NCBI RefSeq assembly: GCF_958298935.1
Contig: NC_084921.1
Coordinates: 31,312,001-31,376,000, forward strand
Origin: Phragmites australis
Taxonomy: Eukaryota > Streptophyta > Magnoliopsida > Poales > Poaceae
Length of the DNA: 64,000 bases
Direction: 5' to 3'
The translations under genes were made by a program, and so were the position numbers. Below are positions 35,137 to 46,473 of the stretch, in pieces. Under the pieces are notes generated by a model. That model had not been told where the DNA came from and made no database searches. It was given only the letters and a program-made list of their open reading frames with translations. The stretch's first letter is position 1. The number at the start of each line of letters is the position of its first letter.

Positions 35137-36523
35137 GGGAAAATTATAAGGATACCATCGCAAAATTGCCTTTGCTGGAAAATACCATCGACAAGTTCAC
35201 GAGTTGGAAACTACCATCGCAAACAGGAATGGTGCTAGAAAATACCATCCCTGTTCATTTTTCCATCCAACTCCTCTGTTAAAGACAAAATATGCCAACC
35301 TTGCCCTGGCGCCATCGTCTTCTTCCCCAACACCAGAAAGCTCATCGTCCACCCAAGAACGGCGTCGCCCCACCTCGGTCCCTAGCTCCTCTGCTACTGC
35401 ACAACACCACAGAGTTCCTCCGTTGACTAAGGACGGCCGTCGCAGCACCTTAACTCCCATGGCCGCTCCTCTCTCATTCTCTCACTTGGTCGGACAAAGC
35501 ACCAAAGTAGACTGAGCAGAGTAGCACACCACTACCAGCCAAATCCATTGCGCCTTGACGAAATCCCTCGAGCCCGAGTCGTGAGGATCCCAGAGGGAGG
35601 TCACACGAAGGGTTCTAGGATGAATCCTGGTGGATCCCCCTCGAATCCCCGCTAAATCAGGCACGCTGAGTCTCTTCCCCAACTCCAGCGCCTCTCTCTG
35701 CCCCCTCCCCCACCGAAGAACCACCGCATCCGAGCTCCTCCTCATGATTCAGACATGTGGTGAGCATCCCCTGACCTCCCTTTTGCTTGTGCGCATGATA
35801 GATTGACTCGGGCCCATCTCCGACGTGGTCGTCCATGGTGACAAATTAAGCCGCTACCGCCCCTTTGTGCTCACTGCCGACCATCTTTCGACTGGGCTTG
35901 CCAACCAAGCCCCACGCAAACAGATTCTCCATGTTGCGCTCTTTCTTTTGGTGCCCTCAGCCAGGCTGTTTAGGCCACCGCTCACCGCCGGCGAGGGCAA
36001 GCCGAGCCGCTAGTGATCCTCTGCTACTCCTCCCTAGCCCTCCCTCTCTTTGGCTAGGCAGTGCTGCTATTGCTTTGGGTGTGCAGCGGTGGTGCCTCTA
36101 CATTGACATGAGGCCTGCAACCGTCATGGCAAGCTACGCAATTGACACAATCGCGTGCGCCTATGCTGAGTGCAGCCGGAGTTGTCCCTCTGCATCTAGA
36201 GCAGACGAGTTGTGGCAGGCTACGTGAAGCACACCAGCGGCAAGCATCGAACGGTCCTGGCCAGCAGATGTGCTCCATCCTGGGCGTCTGGTCCTGCATG
36301 GCGATGAAGATTTCATGCTCAAGTGTGCTCGATTGAAGAAGAGAAGTGGAAGAAGGGCACTTTGGTCATTCACATTCCCTTAACAGAAGATGGACGATAG
36401 AAGTGACGGCAGTAGCATTTTGCAACACATGCCCAGCTTTGCGATGGTATTTCCAACTCATGAACTTTCTGATGGTATTTTCCAGCGAAGATGATTTTGC
36501 AATGGTATTCTCATAATTTCCCC
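35137..36523. mobile_element. Mutator-type non-autonomous element with GC-rich cargo (Pack-MULE candidate)
   Basis: A perfect 9-bp target duplication TAAAAGTAT lies at 35,128-35,136 and 36,524-36,532, the Mutator length. Terminal inverted repeats of about 85-90 bp run from GGGAAAATTATAAGGATACC on the left and GGGGAAATTATGAGAATACC reversed on the right. Both contain 'gctggaaaataccatc' and 'gagttggaaa'. The interior (about 35,280-36,380) is GC-rich and gene-like, unlike the AT-rich flanks. It holds stretches of coding-like frames on both strands but no transposase. Captured host-gene exons are the likely cargo; I do not recognise the source gene. Confidence 0.88.
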
Positions 36524-36532
36524 TAAAAGTAT

Positions 36533-37228
36533 TTATACTCATAAAAAAGTTAAATATTTTCTTAGAGAAAATGTATTTGCTAAACCTAGTTAAATGTATA
36601 GTTAATTCTTTACCAATCCAAAGATTATGAAACCAATTTTGTTAGTCTTCTTACATGATCCTATGTCTTTTAATAATACATGAACTCATGAAATAGTTAT
36701 TGTAACATGCATGATTGTGTAAATGTGTTGCAACTAGATTAATCCATAACTCACCCAACACATCTCCAAAATTAGTGAAACCACTTTTATTAGTTTAATT
36801 ATACTTTTCTTTATGTAGGAAAAATAGTGGTAGATATGAAAAAGTAAATTACATTGTTGTTTCTTAACATGTTCACTTTATGCTTGTAAACTTTGTAAAA
36901 ATCATAGAGAAATTAATAAAACTCTAAATGAAGTGAAACCAATTTTAAAGATCCTCTTAAAATACGCTCTACACAAAAAAATATGTGTTTGAATGTTAAG
37001 CATTTCCTTAATGTGATGGGTCAAATCATCCTGTTCATATGGCCCATTTCAACATTTTCTTTCAAACTTCCTCTCCATGAAATATGATGCAAACGACATT
37101 ATTTTTGATTTTTTTCACAGAATGTCTTAGAATCAACTCTAGTATTTTTAGAATTTTTGTGATTTCTTTATTTATTTTTTATTTTTTGAATATTTTTAAT
37201 TCAAATTCAGAATGCGGTGTAGACCGAA
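36533..37228. other. inserted AT-rich DNA within copia gag, right of the Mutator-type element
   Basis: AT-rich and non-coding, with repeated 'gtgaaacca(a/c)ttttat' words. It is the right half of whatever element split the copia gag. Nothing else is supported. Confidence 0.45.
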
Positions 37229-37745
37229 TTGGTCAGATATCGTGAATACCAAGTGGTTTTCAATGAACTTTCAAACCCTGCTGGTAGCATAAGAGGGCAC
37301 ATTATGATGATAACAGACAAGGATGCCAAGCTGAAGGGTATGGACATGGAAATCTCTAAGGGTTGTTTTGTCCACTATATTATGACCTCTCTCCCTCCTG
37401 AGTTGATTTCTTTTAATGTCAACTACAACACTGAGAAGGAGAAGTAGAGCATGAGTGACTTGATCATGATGTGCCTCCAAGAGGAGGAGAGGGTGAGGGC
37501 TGAAAAGAAAGACTACGTGAATCATGTTAGTAGCCCCAACAAGAGAAAATTCCAAGGGGATTTTAAGTCTAAGAAGAAGTTGTATTTCACCTCTAAGCTC
37601 GATAGGGCAGTGCAGAGGGTGCCCAAGGCATCTGCTCCTTCTGCTCCTGCCACTCAAGAACGTGAGGATGATGGATGCCACTTCTGTCACAAGAAGGGAT
37701 ACTAGGGAGACTATACTGGTTTCCTAAAGTGCCACACAAGAAAGG
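37229..37745 (+). pseudogene. Ty1/copia gag, 3' part with zinc knuckle
   Basis: GSIRGHIMMITDKDAKLKGM, then VHYIMTSLPPELISF and, after one TAG, LIMMCLQEEERVRAEKK. It ends in a degraded CCHC knuckle starting CHFCHKKGY, with a stop and altered His/Cys positions after it. It continues the gag interrupted at 34,705. Confidence 0.82.
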
Positions 37746-37809
37746 GTAATGATTTAATAACATTTATTGATTAGTCTATTTATGCTGATTTTTCCCTTAA
37801 TTATTGATG

Positions 37810-40736
37810 GATTGACTCAAGTGCCACGTGTACGTTACCAACTCCTTACATGGATTCCTTACCTCGAGAACACTAAGAAGGGGGGAGCGAAGTCTTATAG
37901 TTGCCAATGGGAAGGAAGCTAAAGTTGAAGCTGTCGGATCACTTCCCTTAGTTCTTGAGAGTGGCTTCAATCTTAGGCTGAATAATGTAGTTTATGTTCC
38001 TCACATGAGGAAGAATCTCATTTTGGTTTTGATGTTAGATGATGATAGTTTTCATTGTAATTTTGGAGAAAATAAATGCATTCTTAAGTTTAATTCAAAC
38101 ATTATTGGTCTTGCCATCCGACAAGACAAACTTTATATGCTTCCTCTGAATGAATCATCTGCATCTTTTAATGTCTGTGATGTAAGTAACAAGAGGGAGA
38201 GAAGTGCAAATAATGAGGTTTCTTTGAAACTGTGTCATTGTCATTTAGGCCACGTTTCGAGGGGGAGAATGGTGCACCTCATGAAAGAAGAGATTCTTCA
38301 ACCCTTAGACTTCTTCAACTCTGACCACTACATAAATTGCATTAAAGAAAAATATGTTAAGCAAATAAAGAAGGGGCCACTCGAAACACAAGACTCTTAG
38401 AATTAATTCATACATATATTTGTGGTCATTTTCCTGTGACATTGGTGTATAGTTTTGATTCATTCATTACCTTCACAGTTGATTTCTCCCAATATAGCTT
38501 CATCTACCACATTAAGGATCAATCTGAGTCTCTGGATATATTCAAGATATTTAAGGCTGAGGTGAAAAATTAGCACAACCTAAAGATTAAAGTAGTGAGA
38601 TCATATCGCGAGGAAGAGTATTACAGGAGACATGCCCCTTACGGGTAAAACCTTGATCCCTTTGCCATATTCCTTCAGGAAAATATCATAGTAGCACAAT
38701 ATTCCACTTCCAGTGAACCTTAGCAGAATGAGGTAGCTGAGCGACGCAACCACACATTTATGGACATGGTGCAAAGTATGTTTAGCTATTCTAGTTTACC
38801 AGTTGGATTGTGGATGAAGGCATTTAAGTTAGCCGTGCACATTTTTAATTGGGTTCCTAGTAAATTAGTTCTAAAAACTCCTTATGAATTATGGACTGGG
38901 AGGAAACTGAGCTTAAACTCTTTATATATGTGGGGCTATGCAACAGAAACTAAAGTATTTAATCCACATATTGAGAAATTAGATCCTAAGATAGTTAGTT
39001 GTCACTTAAATTATTAGGCATCCCGAAAGATTAAAGGGGTATCACTTTTACTGTCCAGATAGGATCACTAAGTTCGTAGAAATAAGACACGCTGTGTTTC
39101 TTGAGAATGGGGATCTGGAGCCTAGGGAAGTTGATCTCAAGGAGAAGCAGGTTTATGTTCCTGCACCGCAGATCCAAGAGCCCTATGCCCCAAGTGGTTG
39201 TACCTTCAATAGAAACTAACATCACTGCACCCCCTATCGAGGTCTCTGAATTTCCTAATGATACACCTAACGATGAGCATTAGCAGGCCCCTACAGTACC
39301 CAATCCTAGTCCTATAGTGCCTAATAAACCAATCAGGCATTGCGTGATAGGAGACCTGTCATCTTAAATGATTATATTGTCTACATGAATGAGAATGTTA
39401 ATGACATAGGGAAGATAGAAGATCCCAACTCGTATGAAAAGGCCATGATGAGTGAGCATTCGTCTGAGTAGCTTAATGTCATAAAGAATGAATTGAAGTC
39501 TATAAGCAATAATAATGTATGAGATCTAGTAGAAATCCCTAAGGGAGCCAAAACAATAGGTTGTAAATGGGTCTACAAAACAAAACATGACTCTAAGGGG
39601 AACATCGAAAGGTTCAAAGCAAGACTCGTAGCAAAATGCTTCTCACGAAGAGAAGGGATTGAGTATAATATAATTTTCTCTCCTATATCAAGTAAAGATC
39701 CCTTTAGAATTATTATGGTGCTTGTAGCTCATTATGATTTAGGGCTGCATTAGATGGATGTAAAGATGAAATTCCTTAATGGTGACTTGGAAGAAAATGC
39801 TTACATGGCTCAATAGGAAGTTTTTGTTATGGAAGACAAGTAAAATATGGGATGTCGCCTTAATAAATCAATTTATGGTCTAAAGCAAGCGTGTAGGTAG
39901 TGGTATCTTAAGTTTAATAAAATCATAATGAATTTTGGCTTTAAGGAAAATGAAGTTTGTAACTGCATTTATGTTAAGTTTAAAGGGGAAATTTTACCAT
40001 CTTTGTTCTTTATGTGGATGATATCTTATTAGCCAGTAGCGATAATGATTTTTTGCTTTAGACCAAGAGATTTATTTCCTCTAATTTTGAAATGAAGGAT
40101 CTCGATGAAGCATCTTATGTTCTTGGCATTGAGGTTCACCGAGATCGATCCAAAGGAGTATTAGGTTTGTCTCAAAAAGCATACATTGACAGAGTACTGA
40201 AGAAATATAAATATGCATAAGTGCTCTGCCTTGTCTGCTCCTATTGTTAAGGGCGATAAGTTTGGGACATTTCAATCTCTGAGGAACCAATACGAGGCTA
40301 ATTAGATGAAGTTGGTTCCTTACGCTTCATATGTTAGAAGAATTATGTATGCTCAAGTATGTACACGCCTAGATTTCACTTTTGTGGCCAAGATGCTTGG
40401 CGGATATCAGTCAAATCCAGGACTGGACCACTGAAAATTCATTAAGAAAGTCCTTCGTTATTTGTAAGGCACTAAGCACTATATGCTCATATTCAGACAA
40501 TCCGATAACCTTGAAGTTATTGGTTATTTGGATGCAGACTTTGCGGGATATGTGGACACTAAGAAATCCATGCCATGTTATATCTTCACCCTCGCAGGAA
40601 GAGCTATCTCATGGAAAAGCTTCAAACAGACACTTATGAATCATCAACGATGCAAGCTGAGTTTGTATCATGTTATGAGGCTATCAGACAGACTGTATGG
40701 CTAAAGAACTTTATCCTAGGATCAAGAGTGGTAGAG
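37810..40736 (+). pseudogene. Ty1/copia pol, truncated and decayed
   Basis: The order is copia-like. A protease remnant and GAG-pre-integrase lie at 37,830-38,400 (NNVVYVPHMRKNLI, then LCHCHLGHVSRGRM with the HX4H spacing disturbed). The integrase C-terminal part is near 38,720-39,010 (NEVAERRNHTFMDMVQSMF, LKTPYELWTGRK). Reverse transcriptase runs from 39,540 (GCKWVYKTKHDSKGNIERFKAR) to a YVDD box encoded at 40,011-40,022. RNase H is at 40,500-40,700 (IGYLDADFAGYVDTKKS). Many stops and frame changes are present. It ends abruptly at RVVE, where a CACTA terminus starts, so the C terminus and 3' LTR are missing. Confidence 0.85.
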
Positions 40737-41000
40737 CACTACAATAGAAATAGTCATCCGAGTCGCCCCCATCAATGCCGGTTAGGATAAAACCGGCACT
40801 GATGAAGTATTAGTGCTGGTTCATAACTTTCCGCACTCGATCAACGATCAAGTCAGGTTGAACCGGCACTGATACTCAGTAGTAGTGCCAGCTCTTGGAA
40901 CAAATCAGCACTAATACTTCAGTGTTGGCTGGTAACTATGAACCGACATTGATACTGAGTATCAGTGCCGGTTTGTATTACGGGCTAGCACTAATAACTC
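40737..41000 (+). mobile_element. CACTA element left terminus (second family)
   Basis: It starts CACTACAATAGAAATAG inside the copia RNase H region and is followed by repeated 'accggcactgat', 'cagtgccggttt' and 'agcactaat' subterminal motifs in both orientations. The family differs from the GTGACGGGT-type element at 26-31 kb. I found no matching right end, so the element's extent is unknown; it may hold some or all of the gypsy debris downstream or be truncated. Confidence 0.7.
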
Positions 41001-41717
41001 TATAGTCTAAAAAAAGGCGCCTTATTCTTCCCCTAATGCTGGCGCCCCTTTCTGCCACCTCACCGCTGCACTGTCACCTCCAACCTCCTTCTCCATGACC
41101 GATCCTATGGTGAGCTTCCTTGAGTTGCTCTCTTCCTTTAGCGCGCGTCGCTTTCCGCTTTGGCCGATGCTAGAACAGGTCTCCGCGTTAGCCGAGCCAT
41201 CACCGCCCGTGTGTGTTCTCTGTTGGCCGAGCTGTAGTCGGGCCTATCTACCATTAGGCACGCCATTGAGACCGCATGCTCATGTAGATGCTCTAGGTGT
41301 TCTCAGTAGGGTGATTTTTATTGTCGCTCACCACCGGTGTGTTTCAACCCGCCCATTGAGCCATCGCCATCGTTGACCGCCTCCTTTTCAAAACTTTTAG
41401 TTGTTGAACCATTCCAATTACTTCGGTTGAGAAGGATGCACTTGAAGATCTCACCTGACACTTCTACCTCGAATGAATATTCTGATGACAAAGTTGAAGA
41501 TCTCACTACGAGGAAGAATGATCTACCACAACACTGAGGACAAGAAGATCTACCTCCGCGCCACTCCCAATTTTAGTTTTCTAGTCATTGGTGGTTTTAT
41601 TCCTTATTCTTTGGAAACGTTAGAGCGATGTTAGTAGTGCGTGTTTGTGTTGTGTGCCTTGAGTGATTTGGTTGTTCTGTTTGAGTGCTGGAATGTGTTG
41701 TAGGATGCTTTAGTGTA

Positions 41718-41795
<78 letters not shown>

Positions 41796-41849
41796 TAACA
41801 GTATAGCTAGAGTCCCTTCTCTTCTTGTCCCAACTTTCCTCATAAATCC
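41001..41849. other. GC-rich DNA then gypsy-like leader
   Basis: From 41,040 to 41,380 it is GC-richer with a short plus-strand frame (41,095-41,376) that matches nothing I know; this could be CACTA interior. From 41,500 it becomes leader-like before the gypsy gag, including the GT microsatellite. Confidence 0.35.
41724..41792. repeat. (GT)n microsatellite
   Basis: A nearly perfect GT run of about 69 bp. Frames crossing it encode Cys-Val or His-Thr runs and are artefacts. Confidence 0.95.
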
Positions 41850-41856
41850 TAACCAG

Positions 41857-42850
41857 ATGGTGAGCTTGAAGGAAGGTCAAGGTACCAACAACAATAAAAA
41901 CAGCAGCCAGCAGGTGCCACCGCAGTTCAATAAGGAGCAACTTTTGGCAAAACAAACTCAGATTCTTAAAAGCATGGTTCAAAATATGGAAAGTTTACTA
42001 CAGATCACAGAAGCTCTACGTGCAGAAGATGAACATAGTCACCAGGATAACATAAAGAAGAGGAAAATGTCATTCCAAGAATAAGAAAGCAACGCAGGTC
42101 CCCATGTGTCAACTCAAGCACCTCAGTAAGGTCCTATGTTCCATTCCAACAATTAGTGCAGACCTCAACCGCAAGCACTTGTTTAGTATTCAGGGAATCA
42201 AACACCCTTTTCTACTCTGCCTGCCACTCCTGAAGCCAGGAACAGTTCAGTTACTCCCTCGTCAGGCAAGGGATGTTACTCTTGCAGAGAAAGAGGACAC
42301 TTTGTGAGATATTGCCCTAAGAGATATCCAAAATGGGCCAATCTCACCACTCCAAAGCCTACTCAGTCTCAACCCCAAGCACATGATGGAAGTAATATGC
42401 CCATTCAGAACACTCAAATGCAAAACAGTTCTCAGGATCTCAACATCAGTGATTGGGTGATCACCTGCGGCGATTTTCAAGAAAACGAGACCGAACGTTT
42501 CAAGAAGTATGAAAATCAAGTTGGATCGGTGCAACAAGGAAATTTTGTCAGTCAAGAAAAGGATGATACCGTAGAAAAAGCTCCCCTTCCATGCCTCAAC
42601 ATTCAGATTCCCCATCCTACAAATCTGGGCAGAAACAAAGCCTAGGATTCAAAAAAAAGGGAGTGTGTTTACTGTGGAGACATACACACTGGGTCAAAAG
42701 ATATCCCAAGATATTTCTCTGCTAACCGGATCAACCGTCAGCCCAGATGAAGACCTCAGTTTAGCATTCAAGCCGACACGATGTTCGAGAAAAAAAATTC
42801 AAGATAGTCAAGCTCAAAAGGATAATGTTAAGCCCAAAGAAGCTCAGTAG
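41857..42850 (+). pseudogene. Ty3/gypsy gag C-terminal region, decayed
   Basis: The frame from 41,857 encodes a glutamine/asparagine-rich segment (QQVPPQFNKEQLLAKQTQIL) with stops after 42,080. At about 42,267-42,315 a CX2CX4HX4C zinc knuckle is readable (CYSCRERGHFVRYC). A second, degraded knuckle begins CVYCGD near 42,667. No protease, reverse transcriptase or integrase follows. The next landmarks are a polypurine tract and an LTR, which indicates a non-autonomous gag-only element. Confidence 0.7.
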
Positions 42851-43513
42851 GGACCAGAAAGTTGAGAGTGATATTCCATGTCTGATGCAACCCTGTAATA
42901 ATGTGGATCCAATGTTGGAATATCCTTGTGTCATCTCTTTGTATCAATTAAACCATGTTACTTAAGAACAATCTGTGTTAAGACTTGAAAGGAAGTTTTG
43001 TTTCCCCTTGTCCTACCCAAGAGATGTTAATGTTTCTCTATTCTATCTCTAGGTTGACTACTTCTCACGAACTGGAAATGCATATTAATGAAGTCCGCTC
43101 TTTTTAAGGAGGGTAGATCCTCTAACCAATATGTTGGTTCTAGAATCCAAGGACACAGATGTTGTTCTTGGACGAGGCTAGTCAGCAAGAGTAATGGAGT
43201 AATTAAGATGTGTCAAAGGAATGATAATACTTAGAAGCCACACTTAGATCACAAAAGTAGCTGACAAGAACAAGTACCATTCCCTCGAAATTAAGATAGG
43301 CCTCATGTAAATCTCCAAGGATAAGAAGGTTCACCAAGGTCAACTAACAGACAAGAAAGCCATCAAAAGCAAAGTGATCAGAGCATGTTAGTGCAATAAG
43401 GTCATCACCAAGGAAAAAACAAAAAAAATTTGGAAAGTGAGAATATAATTTGATGACCAATTTCCCTTGTTTCTTCTCTGATTCATCCGAATCTCGAGGG
43501 TGAGATTCCTTTA
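42851..43513 (+). other. non-coding interior of gag-only gypsy element
   Basis: Purine-rich DNA with stops in all frames, between gag and the polypurine tract. No pol remnant was recognised. Confidence 0.45.
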
Positions 43514-43522
43514 AGGGGGTAG
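43513..43522 (+). promoter_or_regulatory. polypurine tract
   Basis: AAGGGGGTAG, just before the LTR start TGTCACACCC at 43,526. It marks the position where plus-strand DNA priming would occur in a plus-oriented LTR retrotransposon. Confidence 0.7.
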
Positions 43523-43525
43523 ATT

Positions 43526-45119
43526 TGTCACACCCTGATTTTTAGATTTCTTAAATTTCTAAAATTTTCTAAGATTAGATTATAGATTAAATAATTATAA
43601 TAGGAAAAGCTCTATTTTCTAAATTCAAACTCAAATTTGAATTAGGATTATTATTTGTTTGAATGCATTCATGCTGAAAATAGGCATTTAGGTTTTATTT
43701 TGAGTTGTTGATTTCCTTCGGATTTTATTGGATTTTGTTTGAGCTCATTTGGATTTTAATTTAATTAATTTGAGTTAAATTTTACTTCCAAAATATCAAA
43801 TGTTTTCATGAGTTCAAAATATTTTATGTGGCTTCTAAATGTTTTCAAAAGCTTGCAGGAATTAGTTTAGAACTTATAGGCTTTATGTGATATTTTTATT
43901 TGGGTTTTATTTGCTATCTTCCTTTTTCTGGAAATTCCAAAACAAAATAACAAGCCTAAGCCCTAATCTAAAGCCAGCCCAGCTCCTTAGCCCATCTCTC
44001 CCTCCTGCTCGGGCCTTGCCTAGTTCACCTCTCTCTCTTTTGTTTTCCTGAGCCCGGACCGAAGTAGCCCTCCTCTCCTCCCTCCACCTTTCCTCTCCAC
44101 TTGGGCCCAGCCACCACGGCCCGTTCCCACCCTCGCCTACCAAACTGGGCTACGCCTCGGCCTGGTGCCTCGCTTATCAACCCACTGGCGCCCTCGCGCC
44201 GAGCCGCCTTCGCCGTTCCACCAACACGTGGACCCATGCCCTTCATCGTCTCGCATCCAGACTCTCCGACTGAGTCCGAGTTAGAGCTGCCTCCGCCCAG
44301 TCTCCAACTTCCATACGCCTCCCTAGCCGCCTATATATAACAACCTTCGCACCCTCATCTTGATTCCGCAGCAAGCCATCACCTCCTCTCCTCTAACTCG
44401 ATGAGTCACCGCAAACCCGAGCGCTGCCCGCCGCCATTGCAGCATCTCGGTCTAGCCCATCAATTTCCCTACCTAGGCCTCACCATCGTCCACCTGCTCA
44501 CCCATAGCATCACTGTCGACTCCGAAGTCTGTTAGTATCCTTGTGTTTGCTCTCCGGCCGCTGGAGCACCACCTCCAGTTAGCTTAGACAGACACCACCG
44601 CCAAAGCTTGTCGCCGAGATGTCTCGCCTTCTCTTCAAGCCATCTCTTGCCCTAGGTGAGACCCCCGTCCACCCTTCTCTCTATCCTACCGCTTCCTATC
44701 GCTTTCTGTGCATCATAGACCAAGATCTGCCAGCTACAGTGAATCGTCGTTGTGCTCCCAGTCGGCTGCCATCTTTGGTCCATGAGTTTCCTCTTGAACC
44801 GACTCCACATCTCTGGTCCACAAGTCCATGATCCGGTCCACTGAACCCCAGCCGTCCGATTGATACGTTGGCTCTGATTAGATCCATTATTTACCCCTTC
44901 ATCCACCAATCCCGTGTTGCCACATGTCCACATAAGCCCAGACAACAATTCTTGCCACCTCACCTTTCCACATTAGCAAAGTCAACCCACGTGTCAAGCC
45001 ACATCAGCAAATATGCCCAGTTATCTATTGAATTGGCAATTCTTGTTACGCGCATCATGTGCTCACACATGCTATTTTTCCTATACCATACGACATGTGT
45101 GGTGTTGCTCAGTGTGTGA
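43526..45119 (+). mobile_element. 3' LTR (partial) of the gag-only gypsy element
   Basis: It begins TGTCACACCCTGATTTTTAG after the polypurine tract. Its first ~60 bp resemble the 5' end of the solo LTR at 6,748 (reverse strand), so the two belong to related families. A TATA box CTATATATAA at 44,331-44,340 precedes a C-rich leader. The right end is not a recognisable CA terminus. Similarity to an unrelated gypsy pol starts near 45,120, so the LTR is probably truncated there. Confidence 0.65.
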
Positions 45120-46473
45120 AGATGTTGAAGATTATCAAGATGTGATTGTTGATGCGCTTTCTAGGCGTTATACTATGTTATCCCAACTTGATCATCAGAT
45201 TTTTGGTTTAGATACTATTAAGGACTTATATGCTGCTGATTTAAACTTTAAAGAATGCTTGAACATTGTAAAGAAAAAACAAATGGAATAAATATGTGCT
45301 GAATGAAGGATTACTCTATCATGCTAACAAGCTATACATTTCAGCTAGCTCTGTTCGTCTTTTGTCCCACTTCTTTTGGCCAAAAATGAGATGTGACATC
45401 GAGTGCTACATTTTATGTTGTACCACTTGCAACAAAGCTAAGTCTCGCTTAAATCCACATGGTCTTTATATACCTCTTCCTATTCCTAGTGCACCACGGG
45501 AGGATATTTTTATGGATTTTGTTTTAGAACTGCCTAGAACAATGAGGGGGAGGGATAGCATATTTATAGTTGTGGATAGATTTTCTAAAATGGCATATTT
45601 AATATCTTGTCATAAGAGCGATGATGTTACAAACATAACCGATTTGTTTTTTAGGAAATCGTTCGATTACGTGGAGTGCCTAATACAATCGTCTCGTACC
45701 ATGATACAAAGTTTTTGAGTCACTTTTGAAGATCACTTTGGAATAAATTAGGGATGAAGCTACTGTTTTCTACGACGTGTCATCCCCAGACCGACGGTCA
45801 AACAGAGATTGTCAACCATGCATTATTCACCATGTTATGGGTTGTTCTAAAGAAAAAATTGAGGATGTGGGAAGAGTGTTTACCGCATATTGAATTTTCT
45901 TATAATAAGTCGGTATACTCCACCACCAAGTTAAGTCCGTTCTAAGTAGTGTATGGATTTAATCTTTGTGCTCTTATTAATTTATTACCTTTGCCTACTT
46001 TTGAAAGACTTAATTTATATACTAAGAAACGTGCTAAATTTATTCTTAAGTTGCATGAAACAACTAAAAAGAATATAGAGAGCATGACTGAAAAGTATAG
46101 GATTGCTGGAAGTAAAGGTAGGAAGGAAATAAAATTTGAACCGGGTGATTTAGTTTGGTTGCATTTGAGGAATGATAGGTTTCCAGAACTAAGAAAATCA
46201 AAGTTAATGTCTAGAGTTGATGGACTATTTAAAATAATTGAGAAAATCAATAACAATGCATATAAATTGTACCTACCTATAGATTCTGGGGTTAGTGTCG
46301 CATTTAACATTTCAGATTTGAAGCCCTACTTGGGACAAGAAGAAGAGCTTGAGTTGAGAATGACTCCAATTCAAGAGGGGGAGGATGATGAGCTCATGGC
46401 TCCTTCGGATACGATCAATACCGCTAATAATCCTCAAATGATACAAAGTCCAATTACAAGAGCACGTGCATGA
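45120..46473 (+). pseudogene. Ty3/gypsy integrase fragment
   Basis: It starts within the end of RNase H (VDALSRRYTMLSQLDHQIFGL). It then has an integrase zinc-binding remnant from which the HX3H part is missing (a deletion before LLSHFFWPKM, with CX2C kept as CTTCNKAKS). The core follows with FMDFVLELP and DSIFIVVDRFSKMAYL, a frameshift near 45,660-45,720, then [19 protein letters not shown]-terminal part reads GRKEIKFEPGDLVWLHLR...ISDLKPYLGQEEELE and ends ITRARA with a stop at 46,471-46,473. Several frame breaks make it non-functional. Its gag and reverse transcriptase are absent. Confidence 0.88.

Noticed and set aside
41631..42084. Open frames through the GT microsatellite
   Set aside because: The Cys-Val and His-Thr runs are products of the dinucleotide repeat. 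Only the downstream part from 41,857 has gag-like character.
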